A stretch of 64,000 bases of DNA from Diplonema papillatum (GCA_030068145.1 JAPJBO010000988.1:16633-80632), one strand, 5' to 3'. Positions 7,816 to 18,160 are shown, counted from the stretch's first letter. A program made the numbers and translations. Notes: generated by a model not told the origin, from the letters alone.

Positions 7816-10800
7816 GCTATGCTTCCAGTCGACGCCAAGAAACTCATAGCGGCATGCCGCGTTCCTCGTATCCGCAGCCTTCGACGTAATGCGTGCCTCG
7901 GCAGCCAAGGCGTCCGGATACGACGTCGCCTTCAACACGAGATTGCGTGGCCCCGCGTATCTGATGTTGTCCACCCAGACGTGAACCAGCACCTCCGATG
8001 ACACTGCATGCTTGCCGTCGACGTAATCTGGGTGCCCCGCGGTCGTCGACGCCAATGTGTACATCAGCTCGGGTGCACACGAATGGCCAATCGGTAGCCT
8101 CGTCAATTGCCACCAGTTGCCGTCGCCGTCGCTGAAAGGCGAAAAGTCGGCGAGACGCAGCTGGAATCTCCATCCCGTAGAACCCACACCTGAAGTCCCG
8201 GGTCGAGCCGCACTCTCGATTCACCGCGTGCAGATACTTCGACACGTGGCTAAGGGGGACGTGAGCCTCGTATCCGTCCGCTTCGACCACCCGGTTCGCG
8301 TCGTACGTCCACAGGATGAACCGCTGGCGGAGCTTGCGTTCCTTCTCCTCGACGACTGTGAACGGCACGTTCATGTCTCTACCCGGACCAGCGGCACGTT
8401 CCGCGATTCCGTGCTCTTCCAGCTCAAACGCATGCGCCGCCTCGAAACGGGAACGACCCGGAGGTGAAGACGTCTTCGAAGGGAACGTCTGCGGGTAAAA
8501 CGTCCGGGACCAAGTCTCATCGAACCTCTTCCTCGTCGGCGCGTTCATTCGTCGGCGAAGAACCGCAACGTCCATTGATGGTACCGAGTCGACGTGCAGC
8601 GGCGACTTCTTCTCTTCCTCTGTCCCCGGAAGCCGGGTCCGCTTCCCCCTCCGAAGGATGGAGTACCGCTGGTGTTGATGGACGACAAGCCGCCGGGGTC
8701 CGGATCGGGGTGCTTGCACATAGGGGGGTGCCTCCGCTTCTTGTCCGACTTCCTCCTCCTCAGAGGTACCTTGTCACGTCCCCGGTCTGAAGAACCCGCG
8801 CCAGCGCCACCGGATCCGACGTGTACCTGACCGTCATGTTGGCCACGGTCGGATCGGCGTCGTTCGTGTGCTTCGCCAGGCGCGAAATCAACTGCAGCGC
8901 GAACGGAGCTCCCGCAGCCTTCATGTTCATCAAGTGGTCGATGGCGCCCCTCTTCACGCTGTGCGCGGAGTACAGCTTCGTCGCGTTGTCCGCTCCGAGC
9001 AGTCTGCTGAACTGATCCGTCGAGAGGGGGCACAACTGTTGAAAGTTCCCGAGGCCCCGCAGCAACTCCGCGATCTCCCGGGTCAGCGGTCCCCGGATCG
9101 CAACTACCTTGCTTCTGCAGAACGGGTTGCCCCGACGGCCCTTCGGCAGCGTGTTCCAGTCGACCACTAATCTCCGTGTTCGAGATGAGAGGAAAACACG
9201 CACGGGAGAGATTTTGAACGTCGCCCCACCGCGAAGCCGTCTTCCACGCGATCAAAACTGCCGCACGCACGCGAGGAGTCTGTCGGAATGCCCAAGCTAA
9301 CAACACCTCCCTCGGCACTGATAGGGCTTGCTCCAGGGGAATATTGCCTCCTGAACCACGGAGGACCGTGGCCAACGATAGGAGGGGCCGGGCATCCACC
9401 CCAAGGTGGCCAAAGACCGCTGAAAGGAGGCGGGTATACGCCAGCATGCCCTGCGGCTCGACCACTGTCGCCACGACAAATTGGGTTGCTGTATCCGGAT
9501 CCGCCGGCAATCCCTGCATATCCACAAATTCTGGCGGTCCTGCACTGTCGAATCCGCCCATGCCTTGCCAACAAAATGGCGCAGGCGTTGCATCGCCTTC
9601 TCGGACGAAACCCGCCGTTCCCGGTGCTTCGCCTGCACCCCACGCGGCACCGTGGTTCCAACCCTGCTGGCGATCAGGTCAAACATCGCCCGTCCGATTG
9701 CTGTTGGCCGACTTCCGAGCACGGGCGTTGAACCTCGAAAGCGCGTGAAGCTGGTTTTCGCGCTTCCGGGTAAACTTACGTTCACCGGTCGGGCACCGGC
9801 GAGCTGTCGCGGCCGACCGTTCCTCACTGGCAGACGCGGGAGTGTCGCCTCCCACCGGGCCCGGGGGAGGGCCAGTCACTTTCCCCCGGGTCTCACGTTT
9901 CCCTGAGCCGCGGCGTATCCTTTCTTGCTACCTTTGCCGCCGAATCGCGGACGTGTCGCCGACGTCTGAGCCAGCTCGCCGCGCGCGGCAGTTGTTTCGT
10001 GCACCAGTAGTGGTGCAGCCTGACCTCCTGCAGGAGGTTGTTGCCCAAACGTACAATCTCCAAATTGTACGTCCAGCCACCACCGTGCGCGACTCCCTCA
10101 ACCCAGTCGCGCAAGCGCCCGAAGCTGCCGGCCAGCGCCGTACCGTTCAGGTACTTGAGACGGAGGTCTTGTACAAGCCCGGCAACGTCCGTTGCCATGG
10201 CTCCTTCCCACTCTCGGACGTCTGTTGCGTCCTCCGTGTAGCCAGCAAATGCCGGCCTCGTCGAACTCGAAGTCGCGGGCTGGCCGCGAGGCTGAAGCCC
10301 GTCTCCCGCTGGAGCGCAAGAAGAGTCGGCATTTTTCCTCCGGCCAGTGCTGCTGCGGAGCGGGCGGCCATGCAGCTGCTTGCGCCTTCACCGTTTGCAA
10401 CTCCTGCTGCACCTGTTGCAACCTCTGCATCATCATTTCCTGCTGGCGCTGTTGTTGCATGAGTATTTGCTGCAACTGCTGTTGTGTCGTTGCCTCGCCA
10501 AACGACTTACTCGATGCATCCTCCTTCGGCCTCGGACCTGGTGGCGGCACCACGAAACCCGGAACCACCTTCGCGACGGCCTTGTTAACGGACAAGGCAT
10601 CCTTGCTCTCCAGCATGAGCAACACCGCCAGAAGGTGCTGCAGATCGAACCCTGCCACCTCCGCAAACATGATTTCGAGCACGTCGATTCGACCGATCTT
10701 TCATGCCTACAGGTATCCGCCGAAGTTCTCAAGCCTCCGGACCGTCGTCGGGTATGGATGCACGCCCTCGCTCGCACGCCACTCCCTGTACGTGGCCGTG

Positions 10801-11340
10801 TTCGAGTTGTTGACCCTCCTGGTGCCTGCAGTCGTGTACAGGCTCCTCATGCGAGGGCGGGCCGCATCAGGGGGACGTCCTCGAGGGCACGCTTTAGCGC
10901 CCGCCGCTGAGACGTTGACCTCTTCTCAACCGGTGTTGCGGGACTGCCCAGCGCAGGAGAGCTCTGATCACGCGCTCTCACCAAGTCCTGTACTCTGCGG
11001 TACAGCTCAGGACTGGGCACACGCACCGGAAGTGCCCACATCGGAAGCCTCTCCAGTGTCAGAAGGGTCGTATCGTCCGGGAGGCCTCGGAGGCTTCTAC
11101 TCCCGTCTTGCGCTCCATCGTCGGAATTCCACAAAAGGCAACCGAACGCTCTCCAGGAATATATCGGTTGGCCGGGTAGGAATTTCTTTTCAAATGTCGC
11201 AATCGCCTCTTCCGACGTCGGACGTTTGGGATTGCAGATACCCTGCGGCACTAAGGGCAGCTTGGAAGAAGAGGTTTGGTGAGGACGATTATGCTGACAA
11301 ACGTAAGTTTAAGGTAAGAGATATGGAAGGTTTTTGCGTC
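7816..11340 (-). mobile_element. G1: YR-retrotransposon fossil (VIPER/DIRS-like), 3' part missing
   Basis: Reading leftward the parts are gag-like (about 10.7-9.9 kb), tyrosine recombinase (about 9.8-8.8 kb) and reverse transcriptase (about 8.7-7.8 kb). The order gag-YR-RT/RNase H is that of the VIPER group rather than Ngaro or DIRS-1. A copy of its terminal repeat lies at 11105-11185. The element ends at 7815, inside the RT part, where it meets LINE1. It is broken, with several breaks. It is near-identical in overlap to G2-G4 and shares their rearranged 5' part, so it is a DNA-level copy of the same fossil. Age: young as a duplicate, older as a dead element. Confidence 0.75.
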
Positions 11341-11720
11341 GTCGCCCGTTTCGGTCGCTGCGAAGTCGTACTCGCCAACGGTCCGCACGAAGCCGAAGAT
11401 CTGACGGGACTGTGCGGCGCCTCGGGGCTCGTCGCTCTCAGGGTCAGGCGCCGCTCTCTTCAACGCTCTGATCAACCTGCGGATGTCGTCAGCAAACCAT
11501 CCGCCGTGTCCTCGGCTAAGATGGCGTTGATGATGTTGTGGGGCGCCTTGTACGCCTCGGCGTGGTTCTGCAGCTGCTGGGTGAGCACTTCACTCTCCAT
11601 GCAGTCGATCCTGACGGAGGGGATGTCCGCGTCGGCGAGGGCGGCGTGAGGGTTGGATGGACTCTGTCCAAGGCAAAAGGGACGTGCAGTAGATACCTCA
11701 CCTTTGAAAGAATCAATCTG
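11341..11720 (-). other. Linker L1 with coding-like minus-strand stretch
   Basis: This segment joins each G to the following A (also 33051-33424, 55341-55717, 61961-62315). The minus strand reads like protein over about 100 residues (for example APHNIINAILAEDTADGLL in the other copies), with helical, Ala/Glu-rich character. I do not recognise it and cannot say whether it belongs to G, to A or to a third element. The right end, TCAATCTG at 11713-11720, is the left target duplication of LINE2. Confidence 0.4.
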
Positions 11721-11900
11721 TACTTTATTGGTGGCTTGCCGTGGCTACCCTTGAAGGAAAGCGGCTCCGGGTTCTGCCCGGAAACACCTTGGGTGAAGAA
11801 AAAAGAAGTGGTGGGATATCAGATCAGAAAAAGAGAGAACGAGTATAAGTATCAGCTAAGAGAAGCGTGAAGGGGGGTCCATCCCCGCTCTCATTCGAGT

Positions 11901-13703
11901 ATGGATGACGTCGACGCACTGATCGCCAGGGCATCCGCCTTGGCTGGGAAGTGCCATGACAAAAAGACGAGGCAGCAACTGCTGTCTATCTTAGACGTCA
12001 TCCTGTCCTTGGTCGAGACAGGGATGGCCGGATCGTCGCCCGCACCGCTTGGCGCCCAGAAACCCGCGCCCCCTTCGACGCATGGCTCCGGGGCACAAGA
12101 GGCTCGACCTCCGGTATCCGAGAAGCGTTCGGTGTCCGATAAGCGACCGGTATCCGAGAAGCGACCGGACCCCTCCACCGAAGATTCATGGGCGGAAAGG
12201 ATGCGCCGCTCTACATCGACGAAGCAACCGCAGGTGCCTAGCACGTGGTCGGAGAGGACGCGCCGCACCCGTCCGAAGGCCAGTATGGTCTTCCATGACT
12301 GGCAAGTGGCGAAGGTCGGGTCTACCGACGAGTTGAGGAGCGGAAAGGGCGGCCTACTCGTGGCTGCAAGTGTCGAAGATGCGGAATCCGCATGGGGTGC
12401 GGCCCTCGACACCGTCGCGGTTTACCCCGAAGCGAAGGTTGCCGTCGTCTGCAGCGTTCCGTGGGACGGTTCGGTGAGGCACCTCGTCACCTTGTCTGAC
12501 GGCGGTCATCAGGACGTATGGTCGCGGTTCCAAAACCTGGCCCTGCCCACGGTGCATTGCAAAGCAGTCGACACCCTCCAGCCGACGACACAGGTTTGCC
12601 TGTTCCAGGTGCGCGCCGCCTACGTCCACGCGGCCACCTGGGATACCGCGATGAAGGCCGCACAATCTGTGCGGATTATGGCGAAGAAGGCCGCAGAAGC
12701 GGAAGGACTGCGCATGGATTGGAGCGCAGTGTTCACAAAGGTGCACCGCCGGCAGGGGGTGTGTGAGGTGAGCGTGCGCGTCCCGATCGTTGACGTGCAG
12801 AAGCTGCTGCGGAGCTCCGGCAAAGCCGGAACATTCTGGAAGGCCTTGTCCTTCGTCAACGGGACGGACACCATGCCGGCGGTGTGGGTGAGTGACTGCA
12901 CCCTTGAAGAGGCGCGACGGCTGGCGGCACTGACTCCGAATACGTTCGGGGTAATCGCGGGCACAAAGACGGGTGTCTTCGGCATTCGGACGACCCCGGA
13001 ACACGTTGCCGCCACCGAATCCGCGGTCGGAAAAAAGCTGTCGAAGCGCCAACTGCGTGGCGACAAATACGTGGTCACCACCGCGTGCGCTTCGGAACAC
13101 GCGACCGACCTCCTTGCCGCCTGCGCTGCTGCCGGCTGGAAGGTCGAACAAGCCGGGGCCTTCAAGCGACAAGGTAAGACCGTGTGCATCGTCATCGCCG
13201 ACACGGGCCCACCTGCACCCGTGTTCTTCCGGCTCGATCGCGCGTCTATTTCGATAAGGAAATACGACCGCTCCACTGACGCGAGGCAACGGAAGGGATT
13301 CTCCACGCAGTGTCAGCGGGAGAAGGTCAAACTCCCACCCGAGTTCTTCGCTAGCCTCAACGAACGGCCCGAGCCGTCTCCGGGCCAAAAGAGGGGACGC
13401 ACAGAGGATGAGACAACTGAGTCCCAGGAAAAGCTAGCACGGGTGGACGGCAAGGACAACATGGTCACCGACTGCCGGCACACCAGCTGGCAGGAAGCAC
13501 ACTCGAACGCCGAAGCTTTCCTCTGCGTGGTCTGCGCCAAAGGCATGCAGGTCGGACAAGCCAAGCGGCTTTGCGCGCACGGCCCCTGCCAGGCTGCAAT
13601 CTGTCACGCATGCTGGACTAAGTCGCGGGCCACGCCGCCAACTTCATCTCCCTCGCCCGCGCAGGCGACCGCCGACGTCCCCCCCCCGGAGTCACAATGG
13701 TGA
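11901..13703 (+). CDS. LINE2 ORF1 protein with C-terminal zinc finger
   Basis: A 600-residue open frame starting MDDVDALIARASALAGKC. A short helical N-terminus is followed by a charged Ser/Pro/Arg-rich stretch (about residues 50-120) containing repeated S-E/D-K-R peptides (VSEKRSVSDKRPVSEKRP). A long central region (about 130-480) looks folded but is not recognised. The C-terminus has CVVC, then C-x-H-x2-C, then CHAC (about residues 540-575), a Cys/His array like a partial RING or PHD finger. PHD-type fingers occur in ORF1 of CR1/L2-like LINEs. The expected role is RNA binding and RNP assembly. It ends at TGA 13701-13703, overlapping the ORF2 ATG at 13697 by seven bases (ATGGTGA). Confidence 0.75.
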   Translation: MDDVDALIARASALAGKCHDKKTRQQLLSILDVILSLVETGMAGSSPAPLGAQKPAPPSTHGSGAQEARPPVSEKRSVSDKRPVSEKRPDPSTEDSWAERMRRSTSTKQPQVPSTWSERTRRTRPKASMVFHDWQVAKVGSTDELRSGKGGLLVAASVEDAESAWGAALDTVAVYPEAKVAVVCSVPWDGSVRHLVTLSDGGHQDVWSRFQNLALPTVHCKAVDTLQPTTQVCLFQVRAAYVHAATWDTAMKAAQSVRIMAKKAAEAEGLRMDWSAVFTKVHRRQGVCEVSVRVPIVDVQKLLRSSGKAGTFWKALSFVNGTDTMPAVWVSDCTLEEARRLAALTPNTFGVIAGTKTGVFGIRTTPEHVAATESAVGKKLSKRQLRGDKYVVTTACASEHATDLLAACAAAGWKVEQAGAFKRQGKTVCIVIADTGPPAPVFFRLDRASISIRKYDRSTDARQRKGFSTQCQREKVKLPPEFFASLNERPEPSPGQKRGRTEDETTESQEKLARVDGKDNMVTDCRHTSWQEAHSNAEAFLCVVCAKGMQVGQAKRLCAHGPCQAAICHACWTKSRATPPTSSPSPAQATADVPPPESQW

Positions 13704-15166
13704 TCCACGCCAACGATTTGTCCCCCCAGCCGACGAGAGAGTTCTATCTGGCCCTCGTAGCGTACGCGCTTCTCGTGACTCAAGGTATCGAACCCAACCC
13801 TGGCCCTCCACCAATTCGAATTGTGACTATAAATGTCACGTCCTTGATGAAGAACCTGTACCTCCTCATCTGCATAGCGGCGGACATCATCTGTGTTCAA
13901 GAAACGAAGTTGACGAGTGCAGGCAAGCCTTTCTTGACGAAAATCGCGACTCCTGCACTACCTCCTGTAACCTGGGATGGGACGCTGTTGCCGCACTTCC
14001 GCCCAACACAGCAGCTGCCGAAGAAGGGTTGCCATACATCAAGGGCGCCGGCTTGTTTCAGGGCCATCCGGATACTTCTCTGCCCGGCATGTATCGTCGA
14101 GCCTTTTGACGCAGCCGAGCAACGTGCCTACGAATCGGCCCGCTTCTTGCATGTACGTGTCGCGACAGGTGTAGGTAAAGGAGCCGTACACGTGGTGTCA
14201 TTGTACGGTCACTGTGGCATTTCCGAAAAACCCGAGCGGGAAAGGTTGATCGAGGGATCCCTGTGGGGATTGCGCCAGCGCTTGGGTGCTGTGCCCCTTG
14301 TCGCCGCCGGCGATTTCAACACGACCCCCCTCGGTTCCCCGGCGCTCCGATTCGCCTTGCGCAACGGCTGGTCGGACTCTGCCGAGCTGCAAGCTGAAGC
14401 CCTGGGAAGTCCTGCAGAGTTTACATGTTACCACGGTCAGCCGTCACGCATCGACCTTCTTCTCACCAACGAAGTCGCTTCTGCCGCTCTCGGTCGCGTG
14501 GAGACTTTCGAAGCCGGCCTCCCTACGCACAAGGCGGTCCGAGCCACCTTTAATCTTGCAGTATTCCAACAACTGAACCCGGTACTCCGGTACCCCCGGG
14601 CAATTCCAAGCACCGGGCTGAGCGGCCTGGACGACCCGAATGCCCTCCGGAACGTCTCTGAGAAGTACCGCCTCGGGGACCCTTGCCCCCCCGGGCTCGA
14701 AGGTAGCCCCCGGGTGAACTTCCTCTGGCAACGGACTTCGCGAGCTGCGGAAGAGTACCTCATCCTCAAATCCGGAATCGAAGGCAACCTAACCGGGTAC
14801 TGTGGCCGTGGCGTACGTCGGGAATTGAACTCTCAGCGAGTATCGGCGAGGCCGTCCCCTGAAGGTGCGGGAGCCGATACAGCTTCTTTGAAGAGAGCCA
14901 GGTGTCTCCTTGGGCGCATACGGGAGTACGCAGCCGCCAGAGCCAAATGGGAAAGCACAATCGTCTCCCCTGGCCCTTTGCCCTTCCAGCTTGAGGGACA
15001 GTGGACGAAAATACGCTCCTTTCGAAGTTTCGTGTTGCTGCGCACGGATGGGAAGTGTGCTCTGCCACCCGAGCCGCCGTCAGCGAAAATCGGAAGAGGC
15101 CTCGCGTTTACCGTCTCAGGACTGTGTCGTGACCGCTGCGAAGCGGGTTCCGATGTTGGTCGTTAG
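13697..15166 (+). CDS. LINE2 ORF2, N-terminal half: 2A-like motif and APE endonuclease
   Basis: The start overlaps the ORF1 stop (ATGGTGA), typical of termination-reinitiation. Residues about 15-36 are hydrophobic and end in TQGIEPNPGP, a 2A-like sequence, so a short leader peptide could be released co-translationally. The APE/EEP endonuclease follows: IVTINVTS, CVQETK (catalytic Glu), VVSLYGHCG (Tyr), AAGDFNTTP (Asp/Asn) and RIDLLLTN, ending at THKAVRATF near residue 285, where His is retained. After it comes a linker to about 15118. Beyond that the frame reads backward through the inverted RT segment and is not real. In the intact element this would continue into the reverse transcriptase. 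Confidence 0.75.
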   Translation: MVIHANDLSPQPTREFYLALVAYALLVTQGIEPNPGPPPIRIVTINVTSLMKNLYLLICIAADIICVQETKLTSAGKPFLTKIATPALPPVTWDGTLLPHFRPTQQLPKKGCHTSRAPACFRAIRILLCPACIVEPFDAAEQRAYESARFLHVRVATGVGKGAVHVVSLYGHCGISEKPERERLIEGSLWGLRQRLGAVPLVAAGDFNTTPLGSPALRFALRNGWSDSAELQAEALGSPAEFTCYHGQPSRIDLLLTNEVASAALGRVETFEAGLPTHKAVRATFNLAVFQQLNPVLRYPRAIPSTGLSGLDDPNALRNVSEKYRLGDPCPPGLEGSPRVNFLWQRTSRAAEEYLILKSGIEGNLTGYCGRGVRRELNSQRVSARPSPEGAGADTASLKRARCLLGRIREYAAARAKWESTIVSPGPLPFQLEGQWTKIRSFRSFVLLRTDGKCALPPEPPSAKIGRGLAFTVSGLCRDRCEAGSDVGR

Positions 15167-17479
15167 CAACTTACGACTGTCCGTTGCTAAGTGTACGTCG
15201 TATTTCGTCGACGCACCTGAGGCGAGTTCCCAAGGGCGTGTTGCCGCAAGGCTCCGCTGCGCCTGCGCCATCTCGATTGAGATCGTACCGATCAGCCTCT
15301 GGATCTTCTCCAGGAGGTCAGGAGGGGTCCCATAGGGGGGTATCCCTCTAATGCACAAGCACTGGGGCATGTCCCGGACCATCGCCTCAGCAATGCAAAA
15401 CCGGGATCGCAGCTCGTTCCATCTACAACCTGGGCCCGGACATTGCCAGTAGTAATGCCACAGGGTCCCCGTCGCACCGCTGTCGCAGAACTCGCAGTCG
15501 CCGCTCCCCGAACCCCACTTCCTGCGGCACCATTCCCGTGAGTACACCGCTCCCCCAATACATCGACTGATCGCGGAACTCAATTTGTGGTCCGTCGCGC
15601 GGTTCAGCCAAAGCCGATTCATGGCACGTACGTCCACCCCTCCTTCGATTCCGTCAAATCCTTGTCTCTGTGTGGTCAAGTAACGCCACGCGCGCAGACG
15701 CAGGCCCTCACGAAAGAGGTGTGGGGCTTCTTTACCGAGTAGCGACACGGGAGTCCCGTCGAAAGACAGGGACTGGAAGCTGTGCTGCGTGGCCCGTAGG
15801 AATCTTATCTCCCGCAGAAGATTAGCCATAAGACCTACGGGACCCTTGATAGACGAGTCGGCTCCCACGCGAAGGAGAGCGTCCATCCTCACCCGAAACC
15901 TCTCTTTCCCGTATTGTTTCACGAACGTGCGGAATAAGCTGAAACCTGAGGCGCATGCCGGATCACACAGGTGTGCTTTAGCAACCAGGGAGAGAACCGC
16001 AAGAGGGCTCTTCGCCCGGTTAGATCGAGGGATCACGCAAGCGGAGAGTGCCGTTCGGAGCGTTGAGCTGTTGACGAAGCCACCTGTTGTATTCGTGCAG
16101 TAGGCCGCCCCGTAATACGCGGAGGCTGCGATCGTCTGCATTATGCGGAACTTCGTGCGATGCATGAGCGGCGCCGCCTCAAGTCTGGCCGCGGCCTCGA
16201 CCGTGGCGTTGGCCCTGCGGTTGTCAACGGGTCCCTCTGTGCCCAGGGGGACACCCAAAACCTTCACTATTTTGCTCGATCGAATTATTTTGCGACCGAT
16301 CACGAGGCGAGGAGGCTCTGGGGACGTCGAGAAGGAGACCGACTTGTCCTCGTTGAGGGCAAAGCCTGTCAGGCTGTCGAACACCTCTGTGGTTCGAATT
16401 CCCTCTTGGAGTAGCCTCGCAAGTTGCGACAGCAGGTACAGATCGTCGGCGAACGACTTCGGACTCACCCGAGCTCGGCTGACCAAGGCCTTCGAGAGAA
16501 CAGAGAGGAGCGCGTTGATCAGGACCACTGATATCGGGCAGCCCTGGAGAATTCCGTTGGTGACAGTGAACATCTCGCCGACTCCCAAGGGGTACCGGAA
16601 GCGACGCCGCAGGTGCTTGTATATGTGGCGTAAGGGTGCCAGCACACGCTCGTGAAGCCCAAGCGCCTCCATCAAGTCGAGCACCAGGGCCTGAGGGACG
16701 CGGTCAAAGCACTTGGCAAAGTCGAGTGCGACCCCGCACAGGGGTGTACCGTTTGTCAGTGATTCCTCTATCGACAGGGCGATATCCATGACCACGTCGT
16801 CGCAGGAGTGGCCGTGCCGGAAACCATGTTGCGACCCGTGAATCCATAGCTCTTGCCAGAGCATGACATCCTGTAGGCGCACGCTAGCCCAGAGTCGGTA
16901 TACCACGCTCGAGACAGTAATCGGACGCAGCTTCAGTGGATCACTCCCTTCTCCTTTAGGAATTAAGGTGACCATTGCGTCCAGGACTCCGTCGGGCCAG
17001 AAGCCGGTTTCCTCTACCTCGTTGAGCACCGCGACAAAGCTTTCCAGGATTGCATTCGGCAGAACGGCGATTTCACGCATGCGCCAGCCGTCGACACCGC
17101 AAGACGTCTGTACGCTCTTCTTTTTCGCCACCTGACGAAGCCGCTCGGCCGTGATCGGATTTAGATTGCATGGGTGTTGCGTGATAAAGTCTTTGTACTC
17201 CTGGAAGAAAGGGGCAAACTCGGGTTCCCTCTTCTCGGCGTACATGCGGAGCACTGGATCCCAACTCCTCCTCACCAACGCGTCAACTTCTGCCAAGTTC
17301 GCAGTGAGCCGCCCATCGGCCCCAGTTACAAACGATAACCCCGATGGCGCGTCTTTCTTCACCCAAGCGAACGATTCCTTCCCCAGGGGGTCGCGAAGCT
17401 CCCGCTGACTCCTCGCGCTCTTCAGGTATCTCGAAGTTAGCGTGCTATGCGCCAGACGTTGGTCTTCTGGCTGCGGAGT
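15116..17479 (-). CDS. LINE2 reverse transcriptase segment, inverted
   Basis: An open frame of about 788 residues on the minus strand. Its N-terminal portion is the linker before RT (ESFAWVKKDAPS). RT blocks follow: LIPKGEGSDPLKLRPITV, GFRHGHSCDD, ALDFAKCFDRV (block A Asp), NGILQGCPIS (block B) and KSFADDLYLLS (FADD, block C catalytic aspartates). A C-terminal zinc knuckle CEFC-x8-H-x4-C lies about 130 residues from the end. It performs target-primed reverse transcription in LINEs. The frame is intact over RT but lies opposite to ORF1 and endonuclease, so it cannot be expressed as part of ORF2 here. The upstream limit is the stop at 17480-17482, near the inferred inversion junction. Confidence 0.85.
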   Translation of the reverse strand, partial: TPQPEDQRLAHSTLTSRYLKSARSQRELRDPLGKESFAWVKKDAPSGLSFVTGADGRLTANLAEVDALVRRSWDPVLRMYAEKREPEFAPFFQEYKDFITQHPCNLNPITAERLRQVAKKKSVQTSCGVDGWRMREIAVLPNAILESFVAVLNEVEETGFWPDGVLDAMVTLIPKGEGSDPLKLRPITVSSVVYRLWASVRLQDVMLWQELWIHGSQHGFRHGHSCDDVVMDIALSIEESLTNGTPLCGVALDFAKCFDRVPQALVLDLMEALGLHERVLAPLRHIYKHLRRRFRYPLGVGEMFTVTNGILQGCPISVVLINALLSVLSKALVSRARVSPKSFADDLYLLSQLARLLQEGIRTTEVFDSLTGFALNEDKSVSFSTSPEPPRLVIGRKIIRSSKIVKVLGVPLGTEGPVDNRRANATVEAAARLEAAPLMHRTKFRIMQTIAASAYYGAAYCTNTTGGFVNSSTLRTALSACVIPRSNRAKSPLAVLSLVAKAHLCDPACASGFSLFRTFVKQYGKERFRVRMDALLRVGADSSIKGPVGLMANLLREIRFLRATQHSFQSLSFDGTPVSLLGKEAPHLFREGLRLRAWRYLTTQRQGFDGIEGGVDVRAMNRLWLNRATDHKLSSAISRCIGGAVYSREWCRRKWGSGSGDCEFCDSGATGTLWHYYWQCPGPGCRWNELRSRFCIAEAMVRDMPQCLCIRGIPPYGTPPDLLEKIQRLIGTISIEMAQAQRSLAATRPWELASGASTKYDVHLATDSRKLLTTNIGTRFAAVTTQS

Positions 17480-17482
17480 CTA

Positions 17483-18139
17483 TCATGGGTCAGCTCCAAC
17501 CCTCTCCCGACGACAGGCGTGGAACTCGCGCTTGATTTTGAGGCATTTACGCGTTCGAAGCTCCCAGGGAGAACCTTCGCCGAGAAGGGGCTGCAAATTG
17601 GGTACCTTATGCGAGCTATCAACGACCTGTGCTGCGCCGACTCAGGAGTCGCCTCCTTCCCTGGGAAGTGGCGGCAGGGGGTCTGTTCCCTCCGCTGTTT
17701 TGGTGCGCCGGCTATGCCGGGTTGTACCCACCGCCCACGCTTTGCGGCTGGACGGAAGACCGAGTGGATGTTGGGCAAGCTGGAAACAATTTGCGCCCGT
17801 AACAGCTGGAACGATGCCGTGCCTGAATATCCGCACGACGTACCCTATGTTCAGTGGGAGTTGAGATTCTCTGTCAAGATGCTAGCCGCCGCCATAGGGC
17901 GGGCTATTGCCAAAAGGAGGAGAGCCCGCGAAACAACGTGCCAACACACGCCTGCCAGGCGGTCTCGTCCGCCAGTCAGAACGCCCCCGGCTGCGCCACC
18001 ATCGGTGCAACAATCATCTTTGACAGGGCCACGGCTCGCTCCGCGCCCACGGCGCAACGACTTGCGCCCGCCGTAGTAGTACGGGATAGTAGTGGGGCGA
18101 CCGGATACTCCTCGGAGAGATGGTCCCTGCACTCTAACT
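17483..18139 (+). other. LINE2 3' region, possibly the ORF2 C-terminus
   Basis: A plus-strand open stretch runs to a stop at 18076. It has protein-like text (FEAFTRSKLPGRTFAEKG, EYPHDVPYVQWELRFSVKML) and then an Arg/Pro-rich tail. It lies just beyond the inverted RT block and before the TC tract, where the end of ORF2 and the 3' UTR would be expected. I do not recognise a domain. Confidence 0.4.
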
Positions 18140-18160
18140 CGTCTCTCTCTCTCTCTCTCT
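18140..18160 (+). repeat. (TC)n 3' tail of LINE2
   Basis: A GTCTCTCTCTCTCTCTCTC-type tract sits directly against the right target duplication. Several LINE clades end in short microsatellite-like repeats instead of poly(A), which fits this position. Confidence 0.75.

Larger units (their letters stand above)
11721..18159 (+). mobile_element. LINE2: near-complete non-LTR retrotransposon with an internal inversion
   Basis: The insertion is bounded by TCAATCTG at 11713-11720 and 18160-18167. The empty site is seen intact at the G2/A3, G3/A4 and (one base different) G4/A5 borders. It starts TACTTTATTGGT and ends in a (TC)n tract rather than poly(A). ORF1 and the endonuclease half of ORF2 run on the plus strand, but the reverse-transcriptase segment (about 15116-17480) is on the minus strand within the same pair of target duplications. 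The simplest reading is a full-length LINE in which the RT segment was later inverted in place. Clade: CR1/L2/Rex1-like features (2A-like motif, APE endonuclease, zinc finger in ORF1), not proven. Confidence 0.85.

Noticed and set aside
10192-11649. Plus-strand open frame of 485 codons across G1, and 535 codons at 31889-33496 in G2
   Set aside because: It runs antisense through the gag-like region. Its composition is Cys/Ser/Arg/Leu-rich, typical of the reverse of Gln-rich coding sequence, and it matches no domain.
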